From the NCBI GenBank assembly GCA_903890595.1, contig CAITBU010000234.1, positions 1 to 16,828 of the forward strand: 16,828 nt of DNA, read 5' to 3'. The DNA is from an uncultured Holophagaceae bacterium (GTDB lineage: Bacteria; Acidobacteriota; Holophagae; Holophagales; Holophagaceae). Every line of letters starts with the position of its first letter. Position 1 is the stretch's first letter. A program made the translations under genes and the position numbers. The notes below the pieces were generated by a model. The model worked only from the letters and a program-made list of their open reading frames with translations, searched no databases and was not told where the DNA came from. Positions 16,077-16,828 of this stretch are shown here, in pieces.

Positions 16077-16828
16077 ATGACGGAGCTGCTGACGGGATCT
16101 GAGCTGGTGGCGCTGGTGCGGCGGGTGTTTGTGCCCCGGCCTGAGGAAAAGGCCCTGGCCTTCCTGGTGGACCTGCCGGATGCGCAGGTGTGCGATGACG
16201 CCGACTGGGCCGCGCGGCGTGCCATGGCTCAGGACTGGGCGGCGGAGCTGGCCGCCCACGCCCAGGAGCTGGGCCTCGCCACCCACCTGGCCATCTACCC
16301 CAACATCCACACCAACAACGGCGACCTGCCGGAGCGGGTCTGGCTCCACGGCGGCGGCCCCCTGCCCGCCTCGGACGCGCTGGATCCCGCAGCCGCCATG
16401 ACCTTCGCCGAGCTCTACGCTGAGCACCCCATCCTCATCGCGCTGACCAAGTTCTCTGCTACGGCGCCCCTGAAGCTGGCGGCGAAGCAGCATCCCATCC
16501 GCGCCGCCACCATGCCGGGCTTCCGGGCGGACATGATCCCGGCCCTGCGCATCGACTACACCGAGGTGAATCGACGGGTGCTGCTCCTCAAGGACCTGCT
16601 GGACCGGGCCGAGGGGGGGGACTTCCGGTTCGGGACGCCCACCGGAGAGTGCGCCCTGCACCTGGACCTGCGCCATCGCACGGGCCACGCCTCCGGGGGC
16701 CTGCTGCCGGACCCCGGCGTGGCCGGCAACCTGCCCTCGGGGGAGGCCTACATCGTGCCCTACGAGGGGGAGCTTCCCGGCGACCCCAGCCGCACAGCGG
16801 GCATCATGCCCGTGCAGTTCGGCGCCGA
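16077..16828 (+). CDS. M29-like aminopeptidase (leucyl aminopeptidase/AmpT type), N-terminal part, runs off window
   Basis: ATG 16077 has GGAGG five bases upstream, and the frame is open to the window end (250 codons). The protein starts MTELLTGSELVALVRRVF. Recognisable segments are ALTKFSATAPLK, ATMPGFRADMIPALRIDYTEVNRR, FGTPTGECALHLDLRHR and GVAGNLPSGEAYIVPYEG. The order TMPG-x3-DM, DY-x-x-(I/V), GT-x(3)-x-L-x-LDL and GNLPSGE matches aminopeptidase T-like proteins of the M29 superfamily, which are metal-dependent aminopeptidases. In M29 enzymes the metal-binding residues lie mostly in the C-terminal half, partly beyond this window. There is no signal peptide. A run of eight G at 16613-16620 lies inside the frame, which stays open and conserved after it. 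Confidence 0.75.
   Translation, partial: MTELLTGSELVALVRRVFVPRPEEKALAFLVDLPDAQVCDDADWAARRAMAQDWAAELAAHAQELGLATHLAIYPNIHTNNGDLPERVWLHGGGPLPASDALDPAAAMTFAELYAEHPILIALTKFSATAPLKLAAKQHPIRAATMPGFRADMIPALRIDYTEVNRRVLLLKDLLDRAEGGDFRFGTPTGECALHLDLRHRTGHASGGLLPDPGVAGNLPSGEAYIVPYEGELPGDPSRTAGIMPVQFGA

Noticed and set aside
15642..16688. Open minus-strand frame of 348 codons opposite the aminopeptidase
   Set aside because: The plus strand encodes recognisable aminopeptidase segments; the minus frame is Gln/Gly/Arg-rich with no motif.

Overview
The window is about 16.8 kb of high-GC bacterial chromosome with compact, ordinary-looking gene spacing. Gene content suggests Acidobacteriota of the Holophaga/Geothrix type: a long class II ribonucleotide reductase, a single-chain cytosolic-type malate dehydrogenase, a DUF2400 protein and several GC-rich palindromic intergenic repeats. 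That placement rests on recall of similar gene sets, not on a search. No phage, insertion sequence, CRISPR array or tRNA was seen.

Layout, left to right. (1) 2-346 is the 3' end of a small conserved protein, followed by a structured repeat cluster around a bidirectional terminator and a convergent 132-aa basic hypothetical gene (518-916, minus). (2) 1052-1924 encodes a DUF2400/TIGR02757 protein that looks like a divergent relative of the endonuclease III family. (3) 1925-2540 has no protein gene. It holds two copies of a GC-rich palindrome, an SRP RNA gene (ffs, minus strand) whose 3' end runs into one palindrome, and the nrdJ promoter with two likely NrdR boxes. (4) 2541-5936 is nrdJ, followed by a terminator, a class I methyltransferase (6021-6692) and an unknown 130-aa gene (6704-7096) in an apparent operon. 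A small DUF6864-like gene (7186-7533) comes next. (5) On the minus strand lie mdh (7596-8582) and mtgA (8693-9403). (6) 9630-13787 encodes a 1385-aa exported multidomain protein of unknown function. (7) 13978-15504 is ilvA, preceded by what looks like a complete ribosome-mediated attenuator: a 17-codon leader with Ile and Leu codons including rare TTA and ATT, then a G6 tract, then a strong terminator. (8) A 28-bp inverted repeat, a 76-codon ORF resembling the N-terminus of RraA-type proteins, and the 5' part of an M29-like aminopeptidase complete the window.

Most protein genes are core metabolism: dNTP synthesis, malate oxidation, peptidoglycan polymerisation and isoleucine synthesis. The most interesting signals are regulatory or structural: the ilvA attenuator, the NrdR boxes in the nrdJ promoter, the SRP RNA entangled with a palindromic repeat, and the large exported protein. 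All calls come from reading the sequence; no database search or folding program was run.
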